A stretch of DNA of 33,447 bases from Flammeovirgaceae bacterium (GTDB taxonomy: Bacteria; Bacteroidota; Bacteroidia; Cytophagales; Cyclobacteriaceae), in the NCBI GenBank assembly GCA_023251155.1, contig JAHEZH010000052.1, positions 1 to 33,447 on the forward strand, given 5' to 3'. Both the position numbers and the translations under genes were made by a program. The notes beneath the pieces are model-generated. The model was given only the letters and a program-made list of their open reading frames with translations, did not search any database and was not told the origin of the DNA. Below are positions 18,262 to 26,543 of the stretch, one piece after another. The number at the start of each line of letters is the position of its first letter. The first letter of the stretch is position 1.

Positions 18262-19173
18262 TTAAGCAGGCTTTATAACAGTGTTGATGTATTTAATGCT
18301 GGCCGCTATACTTTCAAATGCATTGGCAGGCATATCGTGCTCCACAAAGAAATGCTTCATACCGGCCACCTTCGCATTGGCAAAGATGCGTTTGAAGTCG
18401 ACTACACCTTGTCCCACCGGCAACAGTGTTTTGAATTCCTTATCGAAGTCTTTTACATGCCACAAGGGAAAACGTCCCGGATTCTTCTTGAACAACGCTA
18501 CCGGATCGACACCTGCCTTGGTTACCCAGGCCAGGTCCAATTCAAACTTCAGAATGTCATTGCTGATCTGTGACAGAAACTGATCGTAAGGACGCTTGCC
18601 GTCTACTTCTTTGAATTCGGCATCGTGATTGTGATACGCTAATGTAACTCCTGTACTTTTTAACGCCTCACCTGTTTTCACCAATGTTTCCATGGAATCC
18701 TTTACTTCATCTGAAGTACCGATAGGTGTGCTTGCACAGACCAGGTATTTGAATCCGGCTCCGTTGCAATCGTCAATGATCTCTTTATAGTTTTCTTTCA
18801 GGTTTTTGATCGGGGGAAGCACGAGCGGTTTTCCATCCGCACCTTTCGCGTCCGGTGGCAGTTTGAAGGGAGCGCCCACTACGTGATGCGATTTCCATGA
18901 AAGGCCAAAGTCCTTAAGCAACGAATTAAATTCGGAGGCCTTCAGTCCGTAATAACCACCCTTCATGCTGAAGGCTGATTCAATTTCCTTAAAACCCAGG
19001 TCAGCAATTTTCTTCAGCGTGCCGTGCAAGTCCTGGTCAATTTCCTTCATGACGGTGAAAAGCTGAATGCCTACCGGATGGGTGGCGGCGGCTTTTGAAA
19101 ACACATCGGTGGTAGCCAATAAGCTACCCACGGCTGCAATGCCCGAATTTCTAAGGAATATTCTTCTGTTCAT
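18262..19173 (-). CDS. Exported sugar phosphate isomerase/epimerase-like (xylose-isomerase TIM-barrel) protein
   Basis: A 303-residue protein with a Tat-like N-terminus (NRRIFLRNSGIAAVGSLLA) and an AP-endonuclease-2/xylose-isomerase-like TIM barrel. Metal-ligand candidates are visible in the barrel: Glu in EIESAF, His in YHNHDAEF, Asp/Glu in FELDLAWV, His in WHVKDFD and Glu in FFVEHD. Exported relatives in Bacteroidota often sit with sugar oxidoreductases or hydrolases and act on sugars or sugar derivatives after hydrolysis. The exact reaction is not known. It follows the SBF-type transporter gene by 85 bases and precedes GH3 by one base. Confidence 0.88.
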   Translation of the reverse strand: MNRRIFLRNSGIAAVGSLLATTDVFSKAAATHPVGIQLFTVMKEIDQDLHGTLKKIADLGFKEIESAFSMKGGYYGLKASEFNSLLKDFGLSWKSHHVVGAPFKLPPDAKGADGKPLVLPPIKNLKENYKEIIDDCNGAGFKYLVCASTPIGTSDEVKDSMETLVKTGEALKSTGVTLAYHNHDAEFKEVDGKRPYDQFLSQISNDILKFELDLAWVTKAGVDPVALFKKNPGRFPLWHVKDFDKEFKTLLPVGQGVVDFKRIFANAKVAGMKHFFVEHDMPANAFESIAASIKYINTVIKPA

Positions 19174-19258
19174 GATTGTTAAATGTTAATGTGTATTATC
19201 AACACAATAATAACTATTTACCGGTGCTAACCAATACACCTTACGGGAATATCAACAT

Positions 19259-20260
19259 CTATTTTTGTAATCGGGAGGCCATGCGCTGGGCAATGATACT
19301 GGCCAGGATGAGCTGTAGCGCGTGGTAGAGCATGAGCGGAAGCAGGATCATACCCGTAGAAGCACTCTGGGCAAAGAGTACTTTGGACATCACCGTGCCA
19401 TGAACGAGGGATTTCTTGGAGCCACAAAAGAGAACCGTGATCCGGTTCTCTCTTTTCAGATTGAACCACTTACTGATCATGTTCATCAGACCAATTACCG
19501 AGAGAAACAAAGCAATCATGCCTGCTCCCAGCAAAAGCAATTCGGTGATACTTACATCATCGAATACATGGTGGTAAAAAGACTGACAGAAGGAAACATA
19601 GATAATGAGCAGAATCACCGACTGATCAAAAAACTTCAGGCGGCTCCTGTTCTTTTCTGCGAATGCGCCCAGCCGGGAGTGGAGAAGAATGCCTACTACT
19701 ACCGGAAGCAGTACCTGTACTACGAGTTTAAGAATGATCCCACTCAAGTCAAACTCTCCATGAGCAGATTCCAAAAACAAACCCATCCACAATGGTGTAA
19801 TGAAGATACCGAGCAAACTGGAAATGCTGGCATTGAAAATAGCAGCAGGAACATTGCCTTCCGCCACCGAAACCATGACTACTGAAGAAGATACGGTAGA
19901 AGGCAAGGAAGCCAGATAAAAGATACTGATCCAAAGTAAGTTCGCCTCATCACCAAAAAAAGGTTTGATGGCAATGAGGAGTAATGGAAACAATACAAAC
20001 GTTGATAACTGCACGATGATGTGCATGCGCCAGTCGGCAAGGCCTGCTTTCAGTTTTTGAAAACTTAATGTTAATCCATAAAAAAAGAAGATAACCGATA
20101 CCCCATAGCCGGTAAGTTTCTCCAGCGATAAATCACTTTCACTTACGCCCCACGATGGCTTGATCCACGCCAGCAGAATGGCTGCCATGATCGCCATGAG
20201 AAAACCTCCTACCCCTGACTTTTTAAATGTTCCTTTTAATCGCTCTGAAAAACTACTCAT
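19259..20260 (-). CDS. SBF-like (bile acid:sodium symporter fold) transporter
   Basis: A 333-residue inner-membrane protein with about nine to ten hydrophobic helices. The SLPSTVSSSVVMVSVAEGN segment (about 118-136) and the later FCGSKKSLVHG motif are characteristic of the SBF-like/YfeH group in the bile acid:sodium symporter superfamily. Substrates for this group are poorly known; organic anions are typical of the superfamily, and bile acids are unlikely here. Its ATG overlaps the stop of the NTF2-like lipoprotein gene (ATGA at 20257-20260), so the two are translationally coupled. Confidence 0.88.
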   Translation of the reverse strand: MSSFSERLKGTFKKSGVGGFLMAIMAAILLAWIKPSWGVSESDLSLEKLTGYGVSVIFFFYGLTLSFQKLKAGLADWRMHIIVQLSTFVLFPLLLIAIKPFFGDEANLLWISIFYLASLPSTVSSSVVMVSVAEGNVPAAIFNASISSLLGIFITPLWMGLFLESAHGEFDLSGIILKLVVQVLLPVVVGILLHSRLGAFAEKNRSRLKFFDQSVILLIIYVSFCQSFYHHVFDDVSITELLLLGAGMIALFLSVIGLMNMISKWFNLKRENRITVLFCGSKKSLVHGTVMSKVLFAQSASTGMILLPLMLYHALQLILASIIAQRMASRLQK

Positions 20261-20754
20261 AATGGTGACTGATCACAAAATGCTCCTCCTGCACAGGCCA
20301 GCGGCACAAACACTTCCGCACGAATCAACCATTGCTGGTTTACATAATGCCATTTCGCGAAGTAAGTACCGGATACGCTGATCACTTCGTTGTGATCTGT
20401 CCATTGCCCCGTCCAGTGGCCCTGCTCTGCTGCCATGTTCCACGCAGTAAACACGTCTACTTTATCCGGAGTGCGGGTGTAAATTACATCAGGACGAACG
20501 TTAAATTCTTCAGCAAATTTATGAGCGGCATTTGCAGCCCCGCTTACTTCTGCATTGCGCGAGGTAAGCATGTGATAATCGGCAGTCCACGCACTGATCA
20601 GCGCCACGGTGTCGTGTTGAGCAATGGCTTCATTGGATAAACGCCTCACCTCCCTGATGGATATTTCTTCGTTCGATGGCGATGAAGAAGAAATATCTTT
20701 TTTACAGGATAAGAGAACGGAAGCCATAAGAAATGGAATGATGAGCTGCTTCAT
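20257..20754 (-). CDS. NTF2-like (DUF4440/SnoaL type) lipoprotein
   Basis: A 165-residue lipoprotein with signal and lipobox ending LLSC at Cys17. The mature part (about 30-155) has the NTF2-like cone pattern: an opening helix IREVRRLSNEAIAQHD, then VALISAWTADYHMLTS, then paired strands with GHWTGQWTD and GTYFAKWHYVNQQWLI. Relatives are small-ligand binding or steroid-isomerase-like proteins without a clear common reaction. It is coupled to the SBF transporter gene by a 4-base overlap, suggesting a periplasmic partner or ligand-handling protein for that transporter. It starts 165 bases downstream of the stop of the AraC-type regulator gene. Confidence 0.82.
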   Translation of the reverse strand: MKQLIIPFLMASVLLSCKKDISSSSPSNEEISIREVRRLSNEAIAQHDTVALISAWTADYHMLTSRNAEVSGAANAAHKFAEEFNVRPDVIYTRTPDKVDVFTAWNMAAEQGHWTGQWTDHNEVISVSGTYFAKWHYVNQQWLIRAEVFVPLACAGGAFCDQSPL

Positions 20755-20919
20755 GATACAAGGTTACTATTCCTATTTGAAATAATTGTAGTGCCTTCGG
20801 ATTTGAGCAACTCGCTGACTTGACAAAAAGACTGCCTGCACAGAGAAAACATGGAGTTTTTTTTCACCTAGTCGTACTCCGTGCAATTGCATTTCTCCTG
20901 ATCAATCTTTAGCCAGTAA

Positions 20920-23007
20920 TCACATCAATCCCTTTTCCTCCATATGCGCTTTAATTTCTTTGTTGCGCCTCCAGAATTTATCTTTGATTTCCTTCACCAC
21001 TTTCTGGAACTCCGGATTTTTTTTGAGGTGATCGAGCATCGGGTCATTTTCCATCAATAATACCCAATACACATACTTGTCTTCTTTTGAAAACTGGGCA
21101 AGGTATTCCAGCGCTTTCTTGTCATCACCTGTATAAACATAGTACATACTAAGCCAAAGCGGGCGATAAATGGTCTTATCCTGGTCAGCAAAATCCTTGT
21201 ATCGTTTCACATAAGCTTCGCCCTCTTTCTTCAATCCCTTCCTGGTATAAACAATACCGGCATCCAGAAAATCTTCCTGGTAAATCTCCAGTTGAAACCG
21301 TTCACGCAGTGTGAGGAAAATCTGATAATACTTGAAGGCGTTTTCATTGTCTTTGAGCAGGTACGAGATGCGGCCTATTTCTTTGGCAATGTCAATGCGG
21401 TTAGTATCCCGTTCATATTCGGCAATCAGCAGATCGCGCGCCCGCTTCGCATCATGATTTTTCGTAAAACGAAACAATATACCGGCATACTTTGCAAAAT
21501 AACTTTGAGGATTATAAGCCAGTGATTTGTCCAGGTATTTAATTCCCTCATCAATAAAGCCCGTCTGCATATAAGCATTACTTACGTGAAAATATTTGAA
21601 GCTGAGCGCGTCCGAATCGCTGGCTATTACATCTACCTGTGCGCCACGCAACGCATATTCCAGGTACCGTTCGGGGTCAGGAACATAGATGCTATAAAAT
21701 TCGGTAAGGAAATAATAGACCAGCCCGGAGTCCGGATGGTATTCCAACGCCTTCTCGAGGTACTGCACAGCCGATTTGTATTCTTTCTGGTGCGCGTAGT
21801 CCAGCGCTTTGGCAATGAGGCTTTCGCCTGATTGTGAATCTAAAAGCATCGCCTTATCCGCGTAGGCGCTGATCTCTCTGGTATACTGCTTGTTTATCTG
21901 GAATGCATCAAGATAATAATAAACAATAACGAGGTGTGCATACGCCAGCGCGAAGTGATCATCCAGTTCAATCGCTTTTTTGAAATACTCCTCTGCCTTG
22001 CGCAGGTTTTGTTCCTGTAATAGTATTGACAGCTGCTTTCCTTTCAGGTAGTAATCGTAAGCCGCCAGGTTTTCCGTTGGCTTTTTCTCCATCTGCCGGG
22101 CTGCATCGGGTGTGATGATGACTTCAATCTCATTGGCAATATTACGTGCAATCTCACGCTGTAACTCAAATATATCCTGTGCTTTACGCTTATATTGTTT
22201 TGCCCACAGGTGTTTATCACTGGCCGCTTCAATCAGCTGTATGTTCAGCAGTATCTCCTCACCTATCTTCTGCCCGCTTCCTTCCACCAGGTAACTTACG
22301 TTCAGTTCTTTCGCCATCTCGGGGATGGATTTGGTGGTATTGCGGTACTTCTCGGCCGAAGTACGACTGATTACGCGAAGTGTTTTTATATTCTGAAGAT
22401 TATTGAGTGTCGATTCCATCAACCCATTGATCAGGTACACATTGGACGAATCGTTACTGTCATTCTTAAACGGCAATACAGCAATGGATTTTTCCAATGG
22501 TGCTTTTTTATTTATCCATTGCGTATAGCCAACTATTCCAATGGCTACGACCACCACCATAACCATCGCGACAAGGGCCATGCGCACGACATGGTTAGTC
22601 ACTCTTTGTTCGATTGGCACGAGGGCATCTGCCGGCTCTTGGGGCAATGAATTGGTACTGAGGCCCTCCTGACTTCTCCTGCCCTGTTCACCGGGAGGAT
22701 AGCCATAGTGTTCACGAAAGCATTTGATAAAATAAGACGTACTGCCAAATCCTACGCGGTGCGAAATCTCCGACACATTAAAGGATGAATTCTTCAGCAG
22801 TTCCATCGCTCGTTTCAGCCGCGCATCCCGGATGAGCTGGTTCACAGGGAGGCTTGTGCTCTTCTTCACCCGGCGCAGCAGATTGGAGCGGCTCATGTTC
22901 ATCTTGCCGGCCAGCTCGGTCACGCCAAACTGTTCATCGGCCAGATTTTCTTCAATCGTTGCGGTGATCTGATGGAGAAACTCGAGGTCCTGGGGCGTAT
23001 CTGGCAT
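20920..23007 (-). CDS. Membrane-anchored AraC-type regulator with FlgO/TolB-like and TPR sensor region
   Basis: A 695-residue one-protein signalling device. Residues about 10-107 form an AraC-type DNA-binding domain (two HTHs; second one NVSEISHRVGFGSTSYFIKCF). A single membrane helix spans about 139-161. Then follows a domain starting SIAVLPFKNDSNDSS (about 174-290), like the FlgO/TolB N-terminal fold often found in such regulators, and a long TPR array (about 315-670). With the HTH in the cytoplasm the TPR part would be periplasmic. Related AraC-TPR proteins are common in Cytophagales, but ligands are mostly unknown. It lies upstream of the NTF2-SBF-isomerase-GH3 genes and is divergent from an ankyrin lipoprotein gene; either could be a target. 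Confidence 0.88.
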   Translation of the reverse strand: MPDTPQDLEFLHQITATIEENLADEQFGVTELAGKMNMSRSNLLRRVKKSTSLPVNQLIRDARLKRAMELLKNSSFNVSEISHRVGFGSTSYFIKCFREHYGYPPGEQGRRSQEGLSTNSLPQEPADALVPIEQRVTNHVVRMALVAMVMVVVVAIGIVGYTQWINKKAPLEKSIAVLPFKNDSNDSSNVYLINGLMESTLNNLQNIKTLRVISRTSAEKYRNTTKSIPEMAKELNVSYLVEGSGQKIGEEILLNIQLIEAASDKHLWAKQYKRKAQDIFELQREIARNIANEIEVIITPDAARQMEKKPTENLAAYDYYLKGKQLSILLQEQNLRKAEEYFKKAIELDDHFALAYAHLVIVYYYLDAFQINKQYTREISAYADKAMLLDSQSGESLIAKALDYAHQKEYKSAVQYLEKALEYHPDSGLVYYFLTEFYSIYVPDPERYLEYALRGAQVDVIASDSDALSFKYFHVSNAYMQTGFIDEGIKYLDKSLAYNPQSYFAKYAGILFRFTKNHDAKRARDLLIAEYERDTNRIDIAKEIGRISYLLKDNENAFKYYQIFLTLRERFQLEIYQEDFLDAGIVYTRKGLKKEGEAYVKRYKDFADQDKTIYRPLWLSMYYVYTGDDKKALEYLAQFSKEDKYVYWVLLMENDPMLDHLKKNPEFQKVVKEIKDKFWRRNKEIKAHMEEKGLM

Positions 23008-23223
23008 GAATTAGAAAATGAAACTTGTCTTTTAGGCAACAGCTGCCAATACAAATCTACCTTTTACTGGCTTTTGCGTCAATTTTTATATCGATTCATC
23101 AAAATTTATACTGTTTACTGCAAAATTGATGGATTTGGGCGCATAGCTGTTTAATCGCTCCTGTAGGTTTACCTCACCTTTGCATCCATTTCAAAAACAC
23201 AAAAACAACTAATTCATCCACCT

Positions 23224-23814
23224 ATGAAAACAGTAAACATTGCATTGATGCGAACATTCCGGATCAAAACACTCGGCATTGCCGCGCTCCTCTTTATGAT
23301 TGCCTGCAGCAGCAAACAGGAATCGGTCGCTCAAAACGGTGCAGCTAAAGTGACCAAAGCGCCTGATGTAGACATCCACACCGCAGTGCTCACCGATAAC
23401 CAGAAAGCACTGGAGCAGCACATTGCCGCCGGTAGCGATCTCAACGAGAAAGACCCCTACGGTGGATCAAGTCCGCTGATTACCGCAGCGGTATTTGGCA
23501 AAACAGCGATGGCCAAACTGCTGATCGATGCCGGGGCTGACATCAACTTCAAAAACAATGAAAACTCTACTGCATTGCACTCCGCGGCTTTCTTCTGCCG
23601 ACCGGAGATCGTGAAGATGTTGCTGGCAAAGCAGGCCGACAAAACCATCCGGAACAAATACAACGCTACTCCTTACGAATCGGTGATTACTCCTTTCCAG
23701 GATGTAAAACCTGCTTATGATATGATGGTGCAGCTACTTGGTCCGATGGGTCTGAAACTGGACTATGTCTACCTTGAGAAGACAAGACCAGAAATAGCGG
23801 CCATGTTGAAGTAG
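23224..23814 (+). CDS. Ankyrin-repeat lipoprotein
   Basis: A protein of 196 residues with a signal ending in the lipobox MIAC (Cys28) and a mature part of about three ankyrin repeats: DIHTAVLTDNQKALEQHIAA (50-69), SSPLITAAVFGKTAMAKLL (82-100) and STALHSAAFFCRPEIVKMLL (115-134). Ankyrin repeats bind other proteins; a catalytic part is absent. An alternative start at 23248 would shorten the signal by eight residues and fits lipoproteins better in length. A CACCTTTG box at 23175-23182 is one mismatch from the -7 consensus. The gene is divergent from the AraC/TPR regulator gene, 216 bases apart. Confidence 0.85.
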   Translation: MKTVNIALMRTFRIKTLGIAALLFMIACSSKQESVAQNGAAKVTKAPDVDIHTAVLTDNQKALEQHIAAGSDLNEKDPYGGSSPLITAAVFGKTAMAKLLIDAGADINFKNNENSTALHSAAFFCRPEIVKMLLAKQADKTIRNKYNATPYESVITPFQDVKPAYDMMVQLLGPMGLKLDYVYLEKTRPEIAAMLK

Positions 23815-23822
23815 TGAATCCG

Positions 23823-23866
23823 TAAAAGTTAAAAGGGAATGAGGAATACACCCCTTTTAACTTTTA
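23823..23866. terminator. 15-bp perfect hairpin after the ankyrin gene
   Basis: The arms 23823-23837 and 23852-23866 are exact complements (TAAAAGTTAAAAGGG with its reverse), with a 14-base loop. It lies 9 bases after the stop. There is no further T-run after the stem, but the descending arm itself is T-rich, so it could act as a terminator or as an mRNA-stabilising hairpin. A partial second copy of the descending arm (TTAAACTTTT) follows at about 23878. Confidence 0.5.
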
Positions 23867-23910
23867 CCCACTCCCATTAAACTTTTCCACGTTTAACCAT
23901 CACCAAAAGA

Positions 23911-24954
23911 ATGAGAAGGTACGACATCGACTGGATACGCGTTATCGCCATCGGATTACTTTTAATCTATCATGTCTCCATTGGCTTTCAACCGTGGGGC
24001 ATGATGATCGGATTCATCACCAACAGTAAGTCATGGACAGCCCTGTGGATACCCATGACGTTACTTAACGTGATGCGCATCCCCCTGCTGTTCTTTGTTT
24101 CAGGTATGGGGGTTTACTTTGCGATGCGCAATCGCAACTGGAAACAGTTACTTGCCGACAGGGCATGGCGCATTTTACTTCCTTTTGTGTTTGGTATCTT
24201 CGCTATTGTTCCGATACATATTTTCATTATCCAGTACTATTATCACCTGACTCCCACCTACCTGCCTAACCCCGGTCATCTCTGGTTTCTGGGCAACCTG
24301 GTGGTTTATGTAATCGTACTCTCTCCCCTTTTCTTTTACCTGAAGCGAAACGAAGAAGGCCACATTGTACGTTGGATGCAAAAAGGATGGAGTACGCCAT
24401 GGGGTCTTGTTCCTGTCATTGTTCTTTTTATTCTGGAAGCACTGATCATAAACCCTATGCCGTACGAACTGTATGCCATGACGTGGCACGGATTTGTGCT
24501 CGGTCTACTGGCGTTCTTTTTTGGATTTTGTTTTGTCATCAGTGGCAACCACTTCTGGCAGATGATCAGCACATGGAAGTGGCTGTTCCTGTTGATTGCC
24601 GTGGCGCTCTTTACCCTACGCACGGTATTGACCTACCTGAAAGCTCCGGCCCTCATGCCGGTCATGGTCATCGAATCGCAATGCTGGATCATAGCGGTGT
24701 TTGCTTTCGGTTACCGCTACCTCAACCGTCCCGGCAAAGCACTTACCTACCTGAGTCAGGCTGCTTATCCCGTTTACATTATACACATGATCTTTCTCTA
24801 CCTGAGCTCCGCCTGGATATTCCCTTTAGAGATCGGTGTACCACTTCAGTTTGTACTGGTGTTACTCTTTACCTTTGCGGGATGTTTCGCTACGTATGAG
24901 TTGGTGATACGAAGAGTGAAATGGATACGACCGCTGTTTGGATTGAAGCGTTAA
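23911..24954 (+). CDS. Acyltransferase family 3 membrane protein
   Basis: A 347-residue inner-membrane protein with about ten hydrophobic helices. It begins RRYDIDWIRVIAIGLLLIYH, the opening of the acyltransferase-3 (OafA/NolL type) family in which the first-helix His (His21) and a following Arg-rich loop (RNRNWKQLLADRAWRILLPF, about 71-90) are part of the active site. Members transfer acetyl or other acyl groups to extracytoplasmic sugars such as O-antigen, peptidoglycan or glucans. The acceptor here is unknown. It has no attached SGNH domain. It starts 96 bases after the ankyrin gene and converges on the lipoprotein gene ending at 24994. Confidence 0.88.
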   Translation: MRRYDIDWIRVIAIGLLLIYHVSIGFQPWGMMIGFITNSKSWTALWIPMTLLNVMRIPLLFFVSGMGVYFAMRNRNWKQLLADRAWRILLPFVFGIFAIVPIHIFIIQYYYHLTPTYLPNPGHLWFLGNLVVYVIVLSPLFFYLKRNEEGHIVRWMQKGWSTPWGLVPVIVLFILEALIINPMPYELYAMTWHGFVLGLLAFFFGFCFVISGNHFWQMISTWKWLFLLIAVALFTLRTVLTYLKAPALMPVMVIESQCWIIAVFAFGYRYLNRPGKALTYLSQAAYPVYIIHMIFLYLSSAWIFPLEIGVPLQFVLVLLFTFAGCFATYELVIRRVKWIRPLFGLKR

Positions 24955-24993
24955 TTTTATAGCCCCGAAGCACTAAGAAAAATTTTCACGGGA

Positions 24994-25746
24994 TCATGGC
25001 TTCATCCACTGCTGTCTGGTATTGCAATCACACAGAAAACTATAGACAGCAAAGGTAAACTCAGCAGAACCAGGAACTTCTTCGGTTACCAAAAGATCAC
25101 GATAGGCGTTCAGTTCATAGCGATAGGTATGATGGATCAGTGGTGAGGAGAACGTAGAACGCTCATCCCGTTCCCGCTTCAGAAACACCCGTTTCTCCGT
25201 ACTGTCGCGCTGTAACGGCTCAGGTAAACCCATGAAATCGCTGAAGTAAGATTGTCCCTTTCTGTTAAATATAATAATCTGGTGTCCAAAAGGATTAGCC
25301 CAGTTGGCCCAAATACCGGCACAGCTGTCCGGTGGAGAGCTTACCGAATTGGCCAGCTGCTTCTTCATAGCGACCGCCAACTCCTGTTGAAGTGTTTTTT
25401 CCTGCCCGAACTGCAGTACGATTACAGTATCTTTTCCGCTATGTGCTTTGGCAGTCATTACTACCGCATATTTATTCTGGCGTGCCGTATCAATATAATA
25501 AGTATACACGTCCCAGCTGTCGTTTGCCTTCTGGCGGGGGATCATTTTTTCCGTCAATGCGATCAGATTATCCAGAGAGGCGGAATCAGGAATGGAAAGG
25601 TACTGATAGTGATACATTCCGTTATGATTCATAATTTTATCCAGCTTCTTTACCTCTTTTATCGAAAGGTTCTTTCTACACGCTACCTGTGTCCAACCAA
25701 TTACCAGTATCACCAAAGAAGTCAGAAAGCGTTGTCGGAAGATCAT
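24994..25746 (-). CDS. Lipoprotein of unknown function
   Basis: A 250-residue protein with a signal peptide and lipobox-like VAC (Cys23) preceded by an aromatic-rich segment. The mature part has mixed helices and strands and three further cysteines near SCAGIW and LCDCN, which could form disulphides in the periplasm. I recognise no named domain and no catalytic motif. It stands alone, divergent from the PAP2 gene and convergent with the acyltransferase gene. Confidence 0.65.
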   Translation of the reverse strand: MIFRQRFLTSLVILVIGWTQVACRKNLSIKEVKKLDKIMNHNGMYHYQYLSIPDSASLDNLIALTEKMIPRQKANDSWDVYTYYIDTARQNKYAVVMTAKAHSGKDTVIVLQFGQEKTLQQELAVAMKKQLANSVSSPPDSCAGIWANWANPFGHQIIIFNRKGQSYFSDFMGLPEPLQRDSTEKRVFLKRERDERSTFSSPLIHHTYRYELNAYRDLLVTEEVPGSAEFTFAVYSFLCDCNTRQQWMKP

Positions 25747-25942
25747 CCTTTTTTTTACTGCAAAGAAAGCAAAGAAAAACCATCCTGCACCTGAGTATTG
25801 TATTAACGGCAGCGATAACAGTGTATCAGACCAGCCTCAAATTCACCACTCGCGATTCATACTATATTCACTTTACGGCCACTGCAAATGAATCTTAAAC
25901 GAAAAACTTTTGTTGCGTAACTTGCCCGAGCATGTTACGATA

Positions 25943-26521
25943 ATGAATAAGTTACTGATCACACTGCTTCTTTCCGGTTCATTTTTGTTGTCTGCCCAAA
26001 ACAAAATCAACCAGGCGGATTTTGCTCTACTTCAAAAGATGGAAGCCAACCGTACCGAAGGTAAAACCAAATTCTGGCGCTTTATTTCTGATGCGAATAA
26101 GTATGTAAACATCGGCATACCCGTTGGCCTGCTGGTAGCCGGAAGTATTACGCATGATAAAGAGATGCGGCAAAATGCCTTGTATGTTGCCACCAGCACG
26201 GCCACTACGGTAATCTTTACTTATACCCTGAAGACGGTGGTCAAACGGCCAAGGCCCTTTCAGATGCACGTCAACTTCACTGCTGTCTATCAGCCGCGCG
26301 AGCACTCTTTTCCTTCCGGTCACACTTCCAGTGCATTCAGTACCGCCTCCGCAGTATCGCTGGCTTACCCTAAATGGTACGTCATGGCTCCTTCCTACTT
26401 GTTTGCAGGCGCAGTAGGTTATTCACGAATGTATCTGGGGGTGCATTATCCTTCTGATGTAGCTGCGGGTGCTGTGCTGGGTACAGGAACTGCCCTGGGA
26501 TTGCAATTCATGAAAAAGTAA
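25943..26521 (+). CDS. Secreted PAP2-family phosphatase
   Basis: A 192-residue protein with an N-terminal signal (LLITLLLSGSFLLSAQ). The three phosphatase motifs of the family are complete: KTVVKRPRP, PSGH in FPSGHTSSAF, and SRMYLGVHYPSD. The conserved His residues act as nucleophile and proton donor. Substrates in bacteria include undecaprenyl pyrophosphate, phosphatidic acid, phosphatidylglycerol phosphate or lipid A phosphates; which one applies cannot be read. It has fewer membrane helices than the classic type. The ATG at 25943 is chosen over an upstream TTG because it starts the signal peptide. Confidence 0.9.
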   Translation: MNKLLITLLLSGSFLLSAQNKINQADFALLQKMEANRTEGKTKFWRFISDANKYVNIGIPVGLLVAGSITHDKEMRQNALYVATSTATTVIFTYTLKTVVKRPRPFQMHVNFTAVYQPREHSFPSGHTSSAFSTASAVSLAYPKWYVMAPSYLFAGAVGYSRMYLGVHYPSDVAAGAVLGTGTALGLQFMKK

Positions 26522-26543
26522 AAGCTGAAATCCTCCAGTCAGG

